9,151 bases of DNA. It comes from Bacteroidota bacterium (GTDB taxonomy: Bacteria; Bacteroidota; Ignavibacteria; Ignavibacteriales; Ignavibacteriaceae). Both the position numbers and the translations under genes were made by a program. Under the pieces are notes generated by a model that was not told the origin of the DNA, made no database searches, and was given only the letters and a program-made list of their open reading frames with translations. Positions 1 to 7,191 of this stretch are shown here, piece by piece. Location: NCBI GenBank assembly GCA_021778375.1, contig JAJYCM010000094.1:1-9151 (forward strand), in the 5' to 3' direction. How positions within the stretch are numbered: position 1 is the first letter of the stretch; each line of letters begins with the position of its first letter.

Positions 1-100
1 CTGGCGGATTTTGAGGACGGAATGGTATTCCATATTTTTGGATCAAGAGTTCATTCACTTTTGAAATTCTTTTTGATACCGTTTTTGATTTCTTAAGCAT
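1..100 (-). CDS. Probable endonuclease III-type (HhH-GPD) DNA glycosylase, N-terminal fragment
   Basis: Partial gene that runs off the left edge of the window; 33 codons are visible from an ATG at 100-98. The peptide begins MLKKSKTVSKRISKVNELL and continues with a KYGIP motif and then a PQNPP segment at the edge. In endonuclease III-like glycosylases of this bacterial group I recall a basic N-terminal helix followed by a Y-G-I-P stretch and a proline-rich linker leading into the 'DPLDELI..ILSQNT' core; that core would lie just outside the window. If correct, the product excises damaged pyrimidines in base excision repair. An in-frame TAA lies 11 codons upstream with no other start codon between, so the ATG is well placed, although no Shine-Dalgarno is visible. 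It is divergent from glmM with an 89-base gap. The helix-hairpin-helix and catalytic residues cannot be seen, so the family call rests on N-terminal resemblance only. Confidence 0.55.
   Translation of the reverse strand, partial: MLKKSKTVSKRISKVNELLIQKYGIPFRPQNPP
10..40 (+). promoter_or_regulatory. Candidate Bacteroidota-type promoter reading towards glmM
   Basis: TTTG at 10-13 is followed after 19 bases by TATTTTTG at 33-40. This matches the -33 TTTG / -7 TAnnTTTG consensus described for the primary sigma factor of Bacteroides. A start just downstream would give glmM a leader of about 140 bases. The element lies inside, and antisense to, the divergent glycosylase-like gene. In AT-rich DNA such matches occur by chance, and it is not certain that this organism uses that consensus. 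Confidence 0.2.
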
Positions 101-189
101 CGTGTAAAAGTCGTTTGTATAAAATTTTTTTCCTTAGTCCTAACATAATTAATTCTTTAGTCATTAATATAATTCAGACGGGAGGATAA
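101..189. promoter_or_regulatory. Divergent intergenic region between the glycosylase-like gene and glmM
   Basis: This 89-base, very AT-rich gap separates two divergently transcribed genes and so should carry at least one promoter for each direction. A perfect TATAAT sits at 168-173 on the plus strand. No convincing -35 element lies 16-18 bases upstream of it, and the implied transcription start would fall on the glmM ribosome binding site, so it is a weak candidate. No strong inverted repeat or recognisable operator was seen. Confidence 0.4.
180..186 (+). promoter_or_regulatory. Ribosome binding site of glmM
   Basis: GGGAGGA lies 3 bases before the ATG at 190 (the GGAGG core ends 4 bases before it). 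It is a strong Shine-Dalgarno match with rather short spacing and supports the ATG at 190 as the start. Most other genes in the window lack so clear a site. Confidence 0.75.
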
Positions 190-1539
190 ATGCCTACTTT
201 AATGGTTAGTATCTCAGGTATTCGTGGAATAGTCGGCGATGGGCTTGACCCGGACACAATAGTAAAATACACTTCAGCCTATGCAGATTTTATTGGAAAG
301 GGAAAAGTCGTCGTCGGTAGAGATGCGCGAATTTCCGGCGAGATGGTCCAATCAATTGTTACCGGAACTCTATTAGCAAAAGGATTAGATGTATTAGTAA
401 TTGGAATTTGCCCGACTCCGACGGTTCAATATGCGGTGAAAACTTTATCAGCTGACGGCGGAATAGCAATCACAGCAAGTCATAATCCTAATCAATGGAA
501 TGCTTTGAAGTTACTGAATAATACGGGTCAATTTATGACTCCAGAGCAAAACAATGAAATGCTGAAGGTCTTAAATACTTGTCAAACCTTCAAAAGTTGG
601 AATGAGCTTGGGACCTTAAAATATTTTGAAGAAGGATTAAAAAGACATGTAACCGATGTTTTAAATTTAGGATTTTTAAGAATAGATGAAATAAGAAAAC
701 GAAAATTTAAAGTCGTAGTAGATTGTGTTAACGGCGCCGGAGTTTATGTAATTCCCAATCTTCTAAAAGATTTTGGTTGTGAAGTAATAGAAATGAATTG
801 TGAACGAACAGGCATTTTCCCCCGCCTTCCTGAGCCTTTGCCTGAAAATTTAACAGAAACAATGAAAGCAGTCGCATTTAACATAGCTGATCTTGGTATT
901 GTGGTTGATCCGGACGTTGACAGATTAGTGCTTATTACGAATGAGGGGAAACCTTTCGGGGAAGAAAACACAATTACTCAAGCCGTAAAATTCATTTTGT
1001 CTAAGCAGAAAGGAAATGTAGCTGTCAATCTATCAACAACGAGAGCTGTAGAAGATGTAGCTGCAGAGTATGGTCAAAAGGTATTCAGGTCGCCGGTAGG
1101 AGAAGCAAATGTCGTAAAAAAAATGAAGGAAGTCGATGCAGTAATAGGCGGGGAAGGAAGCGGCGGAGTGATTTATCCCGCATTGCATTTTGGTCGTGAT
1201 GCGCTAGTCGGTATTGCAATTACGCTTCAGCACTTAACAGAATTCGGCGGGACAATTTCTGATTTAAAAAAATCTTTGCCTTCCTATTTTATTGCAAAGA
1301 AAAAGATTGATTTGGGTAATTCACAACCGGATGAAATAATCAGGCATCTTTTAGAAAAGTACCGGGATGAAAAGATAAATAACGAAGACGGATTAAAGAT
1401 TGATTTTGACGATCATTGGGTACATTTCAGAAAATCAAACACCGAACCTATAATAAGAATAATAACAGAAGCAAAGACACAGGTTTCTGCAGAAAAATAT
1501 TCACAAAGATATTTTGACGAAATTAAAAAAATGTTTTGA
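190..1539 (+). CDS. glmM: Phosphoglucosamine mutase (alpha-D-phosphohexomutase family)
   Basis: Converts glucosamine-6-phosphate to glucosamine-1-phosphate in the cytoplasm, the step before UDP-GlcNAc synthesis for peptidoglycan. At 449 aa it has the normal family length and all four signature loops: TASHNP at residues 95-100, with Ser97 as the phosphorylated catalytic serine; the Mg2+ loop DPDVDR at 240-245 (Asp240, Asp242, Asp244); the sugar-specificity loop GEGSGG at 321-326 (Glu322, Ser324); and the phosphate-binding loop RKSNTEP at 414-420. The N-terminal ISGIRGIVG segment is also typical. The loop sequences resemble the Bacteroidota/archaeal-like branch rather than E. coli GlmM (GEQSGH type), so a phosphomannomutase or phosphoglucomutase activity cannot be excluded from sequence alone. 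It is the only complete plus-strand gene, apparently monocistronic, divergent from the glycosylase-like gene and convergent with the DUF58 gene. The start is fixed by a strong ribosome binding site. Confidence 0.9.
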   Translation: MPTLMVSISGIRGIVGDGLDPDTIVKYTSAYADFIGKGKVVVGRDARISGEMVQSIVTGTLLAKGLDVLVIGICPTPTVQYAVKTLSADGGIAITASHNPNQWNALKLLNNTGQFMTPEQNNEMLKVLNTCQTFKSWNELGTLKYFEEGLKRHVTDVLNLGFLRIDEIRKRKFKVVVDCVNGAGVYVIPNLLKDFGCEVIEMNCERTGIFPRLPEPLPENLTETMKAVAFNIADLGIVVDPDVDRLVLITNEGKPFGEENTITQAVKFILSKQKGNVAVNLSTTRAVEDVAAEYGQKVFRSPVGEANVVKKMKEVDAVIGGEGSGGVIYPALHFGRDALVGIAITLQHLTEFGGTISDLKKSLPSYFIAKKKIDLGNSQPDEIIRHLLEKYRDEKINNEDGLKIDFDDHWVHFRKSNTEPIIRIITEAKTQVSAEKYSQRYFDEIKKMF

Positions 1540-1562
1540 AGATTAAATATAACAAACCTGAG
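1540..1562. other. Convergent junction between glmM and the DUF58 gene
   Basis: Only 23 bases separate the glmM stop from the DUF58 stop on the opposite strand. No GC-rich hairpin with a T-tract is seen on either strand here or in the flanking coding ends, so no bidirectional intrinsic terminator can be called. Transcripts probably overlap or end by another mechanism. Confidence 0.6.
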
Positions 1563-2471
1563 TTAAAATAATTTGCTTCTTTTTTGAATATAGCTAAAAA
1601 GCGCTTTGTCAAACGGCATAGAAGTTTCAATAAGATTGTACTCAATATTTGAATTTAGACATTCCGTTTTAATCTTGTTTAGAAAGCTTTCCATTGATTC
1701 CCGGTAAGCCTTTTGAATTTGGTAAGGTTGTGTAGTAATTTCATCTTCGGTCTCTAAGTCCTTAAATACTGCGTCATTTCCAAATGCAAAACTTCTTTCA
1801 ATCGGGTCAAGAATCTGAAAGACTATAACTTCATTTTTTTGGTACCGGAAATGTTTCAGAGCTTTTAGGATTGAGTTTATATCATCAAAAAAATCAGAAA
1901 AAATTATGACTAAGCCTCTCCTCTTAATTTTTTCTGCAATGATGTTTAAGGAAGTAGCCGTGTTGGTTTTATTGGACGGAGTTAAAGAGCTAAGACTTTT
2001 CAACATTTCTTGAAGATAAGCTCTGCTGGTTTTGGGAGGGAAATATTTGTCAATTGTTTCGGAGTAAAGCGACAGACCTACAGCATCCTGCTGTTTTATC
2101 ATCAGATAGCTTAAACCCGCAACCAAAGTTATTGCATAATCTAACTTTGATATATTTGTTCCGGAAGAATAACCCATCGACTTACTTGAGTCTAACAGGA
2201 TATAACTTTTTAAGTTAGTTTCTTCTTCATATTGTTTAATAAAAAATCTTTCGGTTTTCCCATAGGCTTTCCAGTCTATATCCTTCACCGAATCGCCCTG
2301 CATATAAGGTCTATGTTGAGTAAACTCAACGCTGAAGCCATGGTATGGGCTTTTATGAAGTCCAACCATAAAGCCTTCAACTACTAATCTTGCTCGAAGC
2401 TCTAATGAATTTAATTTTGAAATGACCGCCGGGTTTAAATATTTCCGGTAATCATTTGAAGATTCTTGCAT
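1563..2471 (-). CDS. DUF58 (von Willebrand A-like) domain protein
   Basis: A 302-aa cytoplasmic-looking protein with no signal peptide or membrane segment. The DUF58 signature is clear: HRPYMQGDSVKDIDW at residues 53-67, then KQYEEE at 79-84, then a hydrophobic strand leading to DSSKSM at 94-99. The last is a DxSxS metal-ion-dependent adhesion site (MIDAS) as in vWA domains (Asp94, Ser96, Ser98). A second strand, GLVIIFSDFFDD, occupies about residues 185-196. Family members are often encoded beside MoxR-type AAA+ ATPases and vWA proteins (Bat operons) and are thought to act as partners or adaptors of the ATPase; their biochemical role is not established. No MoxR gene is visible here. It overlaps the lipoprotein stop by one base (TAATG), so the two are probably co-translated. 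It ends 23 bases from the convergent glmM stop. Function beyond the family is unknown. Confidence 0.88.
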   Translation of the reverse strand: MQESSNDYRKYLNPAVISKLNSLELRARLVVEGFMVGLHKSPYHGFSVEFTQHRPYMQGDSVKDIDWKAYGKTERFFIKQYEEETNLKSYILLDSSKSMGYSSGTNISKLDYAITLVAGLSYLMIKQQDAVGLSLYSETIDKYFPPKTSRAYLQEMLKSLSSLTPSNKTNTATSLNIIAEKIKRRGLVIIFSDFFDDINSILKALKHFRYQKNEVIVFQILDPIERSFAFGNDAVFKDLETEDEITTQPYQIQKAYRESMESFLNKIKTECLNSNIEYNLIETSMPFDKALFSYIQKRSKLF

Positions 2472-2998
2472 TATTTGCCAGCCATTTTTTTCCGCTGAAG
2501 AATTTCTTCCGGAGTTAGTCCCATATTCTCTAATTCTTCTTTTACGGATGTTGCTAATTCATTATTAGGAAATTGCTTCAAAAAAAGGTTAAAGGTCAAA
2601 GTTGCATTCTTATAATCTTTCTGATCATTTGCTTGAATAAATCCGGACAGAAATAAACACTTAGGGGCAATATCGCTTTGAGGATATTTATCATAAGCAC
2701 TTCTAAAGAGTAAAACAGCACGTCGCAACGATTCATCCGGAGTTAAATTTTGATTTGTCGAAGGTATTTTTTTAATCATGAAATTTTGATAAAGAGTCGC
2801 CATCTTAAATATTGCCTGGGGGGCTAATTGACTTTCGGGATAATGATCTACCAATTTCTCAAATGATTCTAGCGCTGCGTCATAATTTTTTTGTCCAATA
2901 CTTGCATTGCCCAAATCTAAATAATTCTGATCAGTTTTTTTGCTGCAACCGAATAAAACAAAGGCTAAAATGAGTGCGGATATAATAGAGAGTTTCAT
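2471..2998 (-). CDS. Tetratricopeptide-repeat lipoprotein (BamD/YbgF-like)
   Basis: A 175-aa predicted lipoprotein. The N-terminus has basic Lys2, a hydrophobic core at residues 4-15 and a lipobox LFGC with Cys18 as the lipidated residue, followed by SKKTDQ, so it should be exported and anchored in a membrane. The rest reads as TPR-like helical pairs: the repeat around 24-55 (YLDLGNASIGQKNYDAALES then FEKLVDHYPES), a second helical pair around 60-105, and a third around 110-150 ending KQFPNNELA. The pattern of 'F..F...YP.S..A..A.F..A' resembles the outer-membrane assembly factor BamD and the YbgF/CpoB family, but the protein is shorter than BamD (about 245 aa), so a BamD role is not claimed. 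It lies upstream of, and overlaps, the DUF58 gene, which suggests a shared transcript. There is no good Shine-Dalgarno, but the start is fixed by the signal peptide. Confidence 0.83.
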   Translation of the reverse strand: MKLSIISALILAFVLFGCSKKTDQNYLDLGNASIGQKNYDAALESFEKLVDHYPESQLAPQAIFKMATLYQNFMIKKIPSTNQNLTPDESLRRAVLLFRSAYDKYPQSDIAPKCLFLSGFIQANDQKDYKNATLTFNLFLKQFPNNELATSVKEELENMGLTPEEILQRKKMAGK

Positions 2999-3033
2999 AC
3001 ATTTTCTATAATTTTTATTAGAAATATTGGTTG

Positions 3034-3069
3034 CAAAGTTATCAAATTAGAAATGAAGTAGCAATCAAA
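3034..3069 (-). promoter_or_regulatory. Candidate promoter for the lipoprotein-DUF58 pair
   Basis: In the 91-base gap upstream of the lipoprotein the minus strand reads TAACTTTG at 3041-3034, a full match to the Bacteroidota -7 consensus TAnnTTTG. A TTTG lies at 3069-3066. The 24-base spacing is longer than the usual 19 or so, which weakens the call. Transcription would start about 30 bases before the ATG. The gap is the largest inside the minus-strand block, which fits a separate transcription unit. No clear intrinsic terminator for purE was seen in the same gap. Confidence 0.28.
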
Positions 3070-3089
3070 GAAATATTGCCGGTTTAATT

Positions 3090-3611
3090 TTATTTTTTTC
3101 TCATCTTCTTTAATTGATCATTTTTCTTCAAAGATTCCTCAGCTAATTTCTTTTTGTAGTTAATTATTTTTTTTTGAAGACTCTTATCGCAAACAGAAAT
3201 AATTTGTGCCGCAAGTATACCCGCGTTTTTAGCCTGGTTGATTCCCACAGTTGCTACCGGAACACCTCCAGGCATTTGGACAATTGAAAGAAGCGAATCC
3301 ATACCGTCAAGAGACTTTGATTTTACGGGTACACCAATTACGGGGAGAGGAGAATGAGAGGCAGTCATACCCGGCAAATGAGCAGCACCGCCTGCTCCTG
3401 CAATTATTACTTTAATTCCTCTCTCGTGAGCAGAAGCTCCATATTCTGCCATTAAGTTTGGGGTTCTATGCGCAGATACGATTTTTATTTCGTAAATAAT
3501 CTCAAATTCGTCAAGCACAAGAGCGGCTTCATTCATTACCGGAAGATCAGAATCGCTGCCCATGATTATTCCGACTAGTGGGTTATTGTGTTTCATAATT
3601 TTCTTCTTCAT
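3090..3611 (-). CDS. purE: N5-carboxyaminoimidazole ribonucleotide mutase (class I PurE)
   Basis: Converts N5-CAIR, made by PurK, to 4-carboxy-5-aminoimidazole ribonucleotide (CAIR) in de novo purine synthesis. Class I PurE motifs are complete: GSDSDLPVM at residues 18-26 (phosphate/ribose binding), SAHRTP at 46-51 with the catalytic His48, AGAGGAAHLPGM at 71-82, PVIGVPV at 90-96 and GVPVATVGIN at 116-125. PurE is normally an octamer in the cytoplasm. At 173 aa it is slightly longer than usual because of a very lysine-rich C-terminal tail (about residues 146-173). Two starts are possible: the ATG at 3611, which adds MKKKI, or the ATG at 3596, giving MKHNNPLVGI, which matches family N-termini better and has a purine-rich AAGAAG just upstream. 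It follows purK by 2 bases, so the two enzymes of the step are coupled, in the order K then E. Confidence 0.95.
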   Translation of the reverse strand: MKKKIMKHNNPLVGIIMGSDSDLPVMNEAALVLDEFEIIYEIKIVSAHRTPNLMAEYGASAHERGIKVIIAGAGGAAHLPGMTASHSPLPVIGVPVKSKSLDGMDSLLSIVQMPGGVPVATVGINQAKNAGILAAQIISVCDKSLQKKIINYKKKLAEESLKKNDQLKKMRKK

Positions 3612-3613
3612 GT

Positions 3614-4750
3614 TTAAATTATTATTTGTTTCTCAATTTCTTTCACACGCCTTAAAATTTGATAGAGGTTATCTCCTAAAATAGTCAGATGCCCCATTTT
3701 TCTTCCAACCCGTGATTTTTCTTTACCATAAATGTGAAGATGTGCATTGTCATCGGCAAAGGCTTTATTATAATTCCGAACAATACCATCTCCGTTTTTT
3801 TTGCCTAGAAGATTAATCATTACCGCAAAGGGTCTTAACATTTCGGTTGAGCCAAGAGGTAAACCTAAAACTGCACGGATATGATTTTCAAACTGGGAGG
3901 TCACACAAGCTTCAATTGTATAATGCCCAGAATTATGAGGTCTCGGAGCCATTTCATTTACTAAAATCTTTTCATCTTTTGTAAGAAACATTTCGATTCC
4001 AAAAATGCCATAACCGCTTACCGCCTCGACTGCAGAAATTGCGATCCCTTCAGAAAACTTTGTTAGTTTTTTTGAAATCTGCGCCGGTGCAATCACAGTT
4101 TTACAAATATGATTTTCCTGAATCGTTTGGACAACCGGATAAGCTTTAATTTCCTTTTTAGTTCTAACAATCATTATTGCGAGCTCCACTGCAAAGTCAA
4201 CGAACTCTTCCGCATAGACTTCACCGCCACGCGATGCAAGCTTCTTCAAGCCTGCATTAAAAGAATCAATATTTTTCACAAGCGCATTGCCATAACCATC
4301 ATAGCCCATCTTTCGGGACTTTAGAACAAACCTTTTACCAAGTACAGAAGAAACATCCTTATAAAGATTTTCATAATTACATTTCACAAACTTCGGAACC
4401 GGAATTCCATTTCGTTCAAGAGTTTTTTTTTGAATATATTTATCCTGAATTAAAGAGATAGTTTTTGATGATGGTATTACTTTCTTTCCCAGGGTCTCTA
4501 TGTAATGCAATTTTTCAGAATCTATAAATTCATTCTCCAAAGTAATTATATCAGACTGCTTTGAGAATTCCTTAAGAATAGCTTCATTATCAACCCAACC
4601 AACATACTCTTTTTTTGTCAATTGACCTGCGGGAGAATTCTTTTGTTTCTCTAATATTGCAACATCAAAACCAAGCTTAAAAGCCTGATAAGCCGACATT
4701 CGGGCTAGCTGTCCGCCTCCAAGTATTCCAATACATTTTTTAATATTCAC
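3614..4750 (-). CDS. purK: N5-carboxyaminoimidazole ribonucleotide synthase (PurK)
   Basis: ATP-grasp enzyme that carboxylates aminoimidazole ribonucleotide with bicarbonate and ATP to give N5-CAIR, the PurE substrate. At 378 aa it has the family length. The N-terminal pre-ATP-grasp Rossmann-like fold carries GILGGGQLARM at residues 8-18. The ATP-grasp domain follows, with LKSRKMGYDGYGN at about 143-155, GGEVYAEEFVDF at about 175-186 and the metal/substrate-binding NEMAPRPHNSGHYTIEAC at about 265-282. The C-terminal small domain has MGHLTILGD. The start is GTG (4750-4748), supported by AAAGG five bases upstream and by the family's usual beginning two to three residues before GILGGGQ. It lies 41 bases after comEC and 2 bases before purE. 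The pairing with a class I PurE confirms the bacterial two-step route. Confidence 0.95.
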   Translation of the reverse strand: MNIKKCIGILGGGQLARMSAYQAFKLGFDVAILEKQKNSPAGQLTKKEYVGWVDNEAILKEFSKQSDIITLENEFIDSEKLHYIETLGKKVIPSSKTISLIQDKYIQKKTLERNGIPVPKFVKCNYENLYKDVSSVLGKRFVLKSRKMGYDGYGNALVKNIDSFNAGLKKLASRGGEVYAEEFVDFAVELAIMIVRTKKEIKAYPVVQTIQENHICKTVIAPAQISKKLTKFSEGIAISAVEAVSGYGIFGIEMFLTKDEKILVNEMAPRPHNSGHYTIEACVTSQFENHIRAVLGLPLGSTEMLRPFAVMINLLGKKNGDGIVRNYNKAFADDNAHLHIYGKEKSRVGRKMGHLTILGDNLYQILRRVKEIEKQIII

Positions 4751-4755
4751 GTCAA

Positions 4756-4760
4756 CCTTT
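4756..4760 (-). promoter_or_regulatory. Ribosome binding site deciding the GTG start of purK
   Basis: On the minus strand AAAGG precedes GTG by five bases (TTGAC). No ATG is available near the conserved N-terminus, so this site together with the GGGQLARM position fixes the unusual start. Confidence 0.65.
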
Positions 4761-4791
4761 GTTTTCTTTATTAATAAAAATCCAGTTCAGT

Positions 4792-7191
4792 TCAACTTTC
4801 CCAGTCGACCCGGGAAAATCGTTCTCCGTCTGACTTAAGCAAAATCCCGCCTTGTTTGTCTGTCCGTATAACTTTTGATTTATGTCTCTCCAGTCGTTTT
4901 AAAACTTCATAAGAAGGATGACCAAATTTATTTTTAATTCCGACACTTATCAAACTAATTTTTGGTTTTACACAGCATAAAAATTCTTCGCTTGAACAAA
5001 AATTACTTCCATGATGAGATATTTTTAGGACATCTGAATTCAAAAAGCTTCCATATGTGTCTGCATAATATTTTTCTCCTTTCGCATCAACATCACCAGT
5101 AAATAGAATGCTAGTTTTACCGTATACGATTTTTATTATTCCACTTTTGTTATTAGAAGTTGTTTTTTTTGTATCAAGTCTTGGGCGATCATTTAAAATA
5201 TAAATTTTAGAATTACCAACTGTAAAACATTTTTTCGAATAATGCTCAAACTGTATTTTTCTGTGAATAAGAAATTGTTGAAACTTAATTTCCTTTATTA
5301 ATGCCGAATCGATTTCAGGAATGAACACCTTCTCTATTTTGTTTTTTTCAATAAGGGAAACTATTCCGCCATAATGATCAGCATCAAAGTGAGAGATAAA
5401 CGCATAATCGATTTTATTGATGTTAAGTTGATTCAGCAGCGGGGCGATTATTTTTTCTCCGTTGTCGAAATCAAACGAAGCCATGCCGGCATCTACTAAA
5501 GCAGTCTTGCCGTTTGGGAATTGCAGAAGAAATGAATCCCCCTGCCCTACATCAATAGCATAAACATTAAAAAGGTTCTTAGATAGAATATCTTTATGGT
5601 CTAACGAACTATATACAATAATATTTAGAAATACTAATAACACAAGGATGGTTCTGGAAAAGAAGGTGGAAAACTTATTCATAAAGAGAAAGAAAACGAT
5701 AAGGAAGAAATAAAAGATAAGAGAATCGAGTAGAGTAAAATTACTAATCCACAAAAATGAATATTGGAATCTACCTGTTAGCTTAACAAATTCAAAAATA
5801 AAAGAGGTTGTTAAGTTATTTGCTGCGGCAGACAGAGAGGCAAAAAAGGGTGAAAAGAAAGTTAAGGTTAAAGTAAAAAAGGAAATTCCAACTATTACAC
5901 CTATAGTGGGAATAACAATTAAGTTAGCGAGCAGTGCTACCAAAGATAGTTTACTAAAGTAAACAAGCGTAAACGGAAGAGTTCCTAATTGTGCGGATAA
6001 TGAAACTGCAAAAAACAAAAGGAGACTTTTAAAGACGTTTGAGTGAATCTTTAGATTCACTATTTTTTCGCGAAGATAAGGATAAATTGCTGCTATTGAA
6101 AAAACTGCCGCAAAAGATAACTGGAACCCGGGGCTAAACAATTCGTTGGGATAAAATAGAAGAATCACCAGAGCAGCCAACGCCAAAGAATTAAAGATGT
6201 TTGTGCTTCTATTAGTTAACAAAGAAATTATGAAAGCAATCGACATAATAACAGCTCTTACAACCGATGCGGGCATGCCAGTAATAATCATAAATATAAT
6301 TAATCCTACTATAGTTAGTATTGAACCTATATACCTATTTAGTCTTCCGAATAAGAACATAAAAATTATTACTATGAAGCCTACATGTAAACCCGAAACA
6401 GCAAGTACGTGTATTACTCCGGAATTAATAAAATCTACTTTTGCGTCCTGATCTATTTCACTTCTGTCTGCCAATAGCAGCCCTTTAACTAATGCTGCGG
6501 TTTGCGGTGCAAACAATGTAGAAATAGTTGCATTAAGATTTTTTCTCATCAAGAAAACTGTTGATTTTACTTTATCTTTGTTCTGATTAAGCAAAAAGAA
6601 ATCCTTAACACTGTAGGAATTTAATACTCCGCTTATGCCTTTGGAATTAAGATAATTGTTATAGTCAAACTCACCGGGGTTTCTCCGGTTTCTACCCATG
6701 GAATAATTACCTGTAATTTTTATAAAATTGCCCGGGTCAATTGAAGCATAAACCGAATCAATATTCCGTTTTGAATTATCTTTCAACCTACAAAGGATAT
6801 TAGTTTTTAGATTTGATGAAAAGCTATTAGACCTAAGAGAATCAATACTTAATTCGAATAAAATCCCTTTTTCTTTATTTAGTTCAATATTTGAAATCTT
6901 TCCATATGCAGTAACATTTTTAACGTAATTGATATTTGAAGGAAGAATTTTTTGGTTACTAAGTGAAATAGATTCGACAGCGTTGCCTGTTCCGATGACA
7001 GCAATAAAAGAAATAATACTCAACATATTTTTTCTTTTACTTTGTTTATCAAAAACCATTATTGAAATAAGTAAGATTAAAGTTATTAAAGCCAGAATCA
7101 AATAAGTAGTGAATGTAAATGAAATAAATTTGTTTAAAATTATTCCGGCGATAAAAAGGATAGCCACCTTTATCAATGGATAATCCTTCAT
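4792..7191 (-). CDS. comEC: ComEC/Rec2 family DNA internalisation protein
   Basis: A 799-aa inner-membrane protein with the full three-part ComEC architecture. N-terminal membrane helices (about residues 8-70) lead into a soluble DUF4131/OB-like region at about 85-200, ending in the conserved RNPGEFDYNNYL at 170-181. The Competence-domain membrane channel spans about 225-530, with HVLAVSGLHVG at 261-271 and PASVVRA at 307-313. A C-terminal metallo-beta-lactamase-like domain covers about 540-799, with DVGQGDSFLLQ (547-557), LVDAG (565-569), the metal motif SHFDADHYGG (600-609), FTGD (697-700), HHGSN (726-730) and FGHPS (756-760). ComEC imports single-stranded DNA during transformation, and the lactamase-like domain is thought to degrade the other strand. 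All motifs are intact, so it is probably functional. It overlaps the upstream metalloenzyme by ATGA. No other competence gene is visible in the window. Confidence 0.94.
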   Translation of the reverse strand: MKDYPLIKVAILFIAGIILNKFISFTFTTYLILALITLILLISIMVFDKQSKRKNMLSIISFIAVIGTGNAVESISLSNQKILPSNINYVKNVTAYGKISNIELNKEKGILFELSIDSLRSNSFSSNLKTNILCRLKDNSKRNIDSVYASIDPGNFIKITGNYSMGRNRRNPGEFDYNNYLNSKGISGVLNSYSVKDFFLLNQNKDKVKSTVFLMRKNLNATISTLFAPQTAALVKGLLLADRSEIDQDAKVDFINSGVIHVLAVSGLHVGFIVIIFMFLFGRLNRYIGSILTIVGLIIFMIITGMPASVVRAVIMSIAFIISLLTNRSTNIFNSLALAALVILLFYPNELFSPGFQLSFAAVFSIAAIYPYLREKIVNLKIHSNVFKSLLLFFAVSLSAQLGTLPFTLVYFSKLSLVALLANLIVIPTIGVIVGISFFTLTLTFFSPFFASLSAAANNLTTSFIFEFVKLTGRFQYSFLWISNFTLLDSLIFYFFLIVFFLFMNKFSTFFSRTILVLLVFLNIIVYSSLDHKDILSKNLFNVYAIDVGQGDSFLLQFPNGKTALVDAGMASFDFDNGEKIIAPLLNQLNINKIDYAFISHFDADHYGGIVSLIEKNKIEKVFIPEIDSALIKEIKFQQFLIHRKIQFEHYSKKCFTVGNSKIYILNDRPRLDTKKTTSNNKSGIIKIVYGKTSILFTGDVDAKGEKYYADTYGSFLNSDVLKISHHGSNFCSSEEFLCCVKPKISLISVGIKNKFGHPSYEVLKRLERHKSKVIRTDKQGGILLKSDGERFSRVDWES

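Noticed and set aside
1..96. Open plus-strand frame at the left edge ending in TAA at 94-96
   Set aside because: The opposite strand gives a better-supported gene start, with basic N-terminus and KYGIP motif; the plus-strand peptide has no recognisable features.
744..971. 75-codon open frame on the minus strand inside glmM
   Set aside because: It lies wholly within the well-supported glmM frame, has no family resemblance and no ribosome binding site.
3061..3079. Inverted repeat GCAAT/ATTGC downstream of purE as a terminator
   Set aside because: The stem is only 5 bp with a 9-base loop and no T-tract follows on the minus strand.
4109..4324. 71-codon open frame on the plus strand inside purK
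   Set aside because: It is antisense to conserved ATP-grasp coding sequence; the peptide shows no recognisable motif.
4767..4778. Perfect 12-base palindrome TTTATTAATAAA upstream of purK
   Set aside because: It is made only of A and T in an AT-rich gap, matches no operator I know, and is easily expected by chance. It is neither a terminator nor a convincing regulator site.
6197..6451. 84-codon open frame on the plus strand inside comEC
   Set aside because: Its hydrophobic look is a reflection of the membrane-helix codons on the opposite strand; comEC is intact across it.
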